Of a stretch of 7,271 nt of DNA, positions 6,631-7,271 are shown piece by piece. The stretch spans positions 1-7,271 of the forward strand of contig NZ_JABBDR010000211.1 of assembly GCF_018854495.1 (NCBI RefSeq), in the 5' to 3' direction. The notes below the pieces were generated by a model. The model made no database searches, was not told the DNA's origin, and worked only from the letters and a program-made list of their open reading frames with translations. The DNA comes from Acidithiobacillus ferruginosus. Lineage in GTDB: Bacteria; Pseudomonadota; Gammaproteobacteria; Acidithiobacillales; Acidithiobacillaceae. Position 1 is the first letter of the stretch. Each line of letters opens with the position of its first letter. The position numbers and the translations under genes were made by a program.

Positions 6631-7271
6631 AGGAACTGCGAACAGGGACTGAATGGGCAAAAAGCACATCGGGTGGGACCGTGCGCAAGGCCGCCATTGC
6701 CGTGTTGCGCGGCGTGGATAGCGGACAGACGGTGGATGCCGCGCTGCTGCCGGTTTCGTTGACCGGTGCGGATCGGGCGACCTTGCAATGGTTGGTTCTC
6801 GGCACGCTGCGCGAATTTCTGTCCGTACAGGCCCTTTCCGCAAAATTGCTGCGCAAGGCGTGGCGCGAGGAGGATGCCGATCTGGGCTTTCTGCTCAGTC
6901 TGGCCCTTTTTGAGTTGCGCCACGGCCAACGACCCGCCTTTGCGGTGGTCAACGACTGGGTGGAGATGACAGAGGCCCTTAAAAAACCGTGGGCGCGCGG
7001 CCTGATGAATGCCGTCCTGCGCCGTTATCTGCGAGAGCGTGAGGTTTTGGATGCAGCGCTGGTCGATCACGATCTCGGGCATCCTGCCTGGCTGGCGGCG
7101 CGCTTGCGCGCGGCCTATCCGCAGGACTGGCCGGCCATTGCCGCAGCCAATAACCGCGCACCGCCCCTCTGGCTGCGGGTGAATACGCAGCGGGTGGACC
7201 CCGGTGCATATCGGCGGTTGCTGGCGGAACAAGGCCGTGAGGCCGAGGGCGTGACGTGGAGTGCGGCGGCC
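6627..7271 (+). CDS. rsmB: 16S rRNA (cytosine-967 C5) methyltransferase, N-terminal part, cut by window edge
   Basis: RsmB (also Sun or Fmu) methylates C967 of 16S rRNA using S-adenosylmethionine. Only 215 codons are present, about half of a protein usually near 430 residues, so the methyltransferase domain with its catalytic cysteines is outside the window. What is seen is the NusB-like RNA-binding domain (about residues 18-140), including VRKAAIAVLRGV, LGFLLSLALFELRH, FAVVNDWVEMTEALKK and a GLMNAVLRRYLRER helix, followed by the linker with HPAWLAARLRAAYP and LWLRVNTQRV that leads into the catalytic part. The identity also rests on its position after def-fmt, an arrangement shared with E. 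coli and Pseudomonas. The ATG at 6627 overlaps the fmt stop by four bases; a later GTG at 6681 just before RKAAIAVLRG is a possible alternative start, since the first 18 residues look unconserved. Confidence 0.94.
   Translation, partial: MKELRTGTEWAKSTSGGTVRKAAIAVLRGVDSGQTVDAALLPVSLTGADRATLQWLVLGTLREFLSVQALSAKLLRKAWREEDADLGFLLSLALFELRHGQRPAFAVVNDWVEMTEALKKPWARGLMNAVLRRYLREREVLDAALVDHDLGHPAWLAARLRAAYPQDWPAIAAANNRAPPLWLRVNTQRVDPGAYRRLLAEQGREAEGVTWSAAA

Noticed and set aside
6142..7232. Minus-strand open frames opposite fmt and rsmB (233 and 227 codons)
   Set aside because: Both are antisense to genes with clear family motifs and overlap each other; no independent evidence of coding.

Overview
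This GC-rich window is a compact housekeeping block from a proteobacterium. The gene content and order (def-fmt-rsmB diverging from a LysM/tsaP-dprA-smg-topA cluster) are typical of gamma- and betaproteobacteria. The sequences would fit an Acidithiobacillus-like or related lineage, but genus cannot be fixed without a database search. Nothing points to recent transfer: there are no tRNA or rRNA genes, IS elements, CRISPR arrays or prophage genes, and codon use looks even throughout.

Layout. Two operons diverge from a single gap of about 82 bp (5111-5192). To the left, on the minus strand and in transcription order, are: a secreted LysM protein resembling the type IV pilus secretin-anchoring protein TsaP (5110-4061); dprA, the recombination mediator of natural transformation (4064-2967); smg, a small DUF494-family protein (2957-2520); and topA, DNA topoisomerase I (2516 to beyond base 1, stop codon not in the window). 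To the right, on the plus strand, are: def, peptide deformylase (5193-5696); fmt, methionyl-tRNA formyltransferase (5689-6630); and rsmB, 16S rRNA m5C967 methyltransferase (6627 to beyond the right edge). Genes within each operon overlap by 4-8 bases or are 3-9 bases apart, so translational coupling is likely throughout.

How the genes work together. Fmt and Def form the start and end of the formyl-methionine cycle of bacterial translation initiation, and RsmB modifies 16S rRNA near the P site, so the right operon serves translation. The left operon joins an envelope protein probably connected with type IV pili, a protein that receives incoming single-stranded DNA (DprA), and a topoisomerase that relaxes negative supercoils. 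A shared theme of DNA uptake and handling is suggestive, but the arrangement is old and may only be conserved linkage.

Novelty. I see no undescribed multi-gene system here. The points that deserve a second look are a 10-base G tract inside topA, the low-complexity histone H1-like tail of TopA, the missing ribosome binding site in front of topA, the GTGA overlap joining tsaP to dprA, and the short divergent control region.
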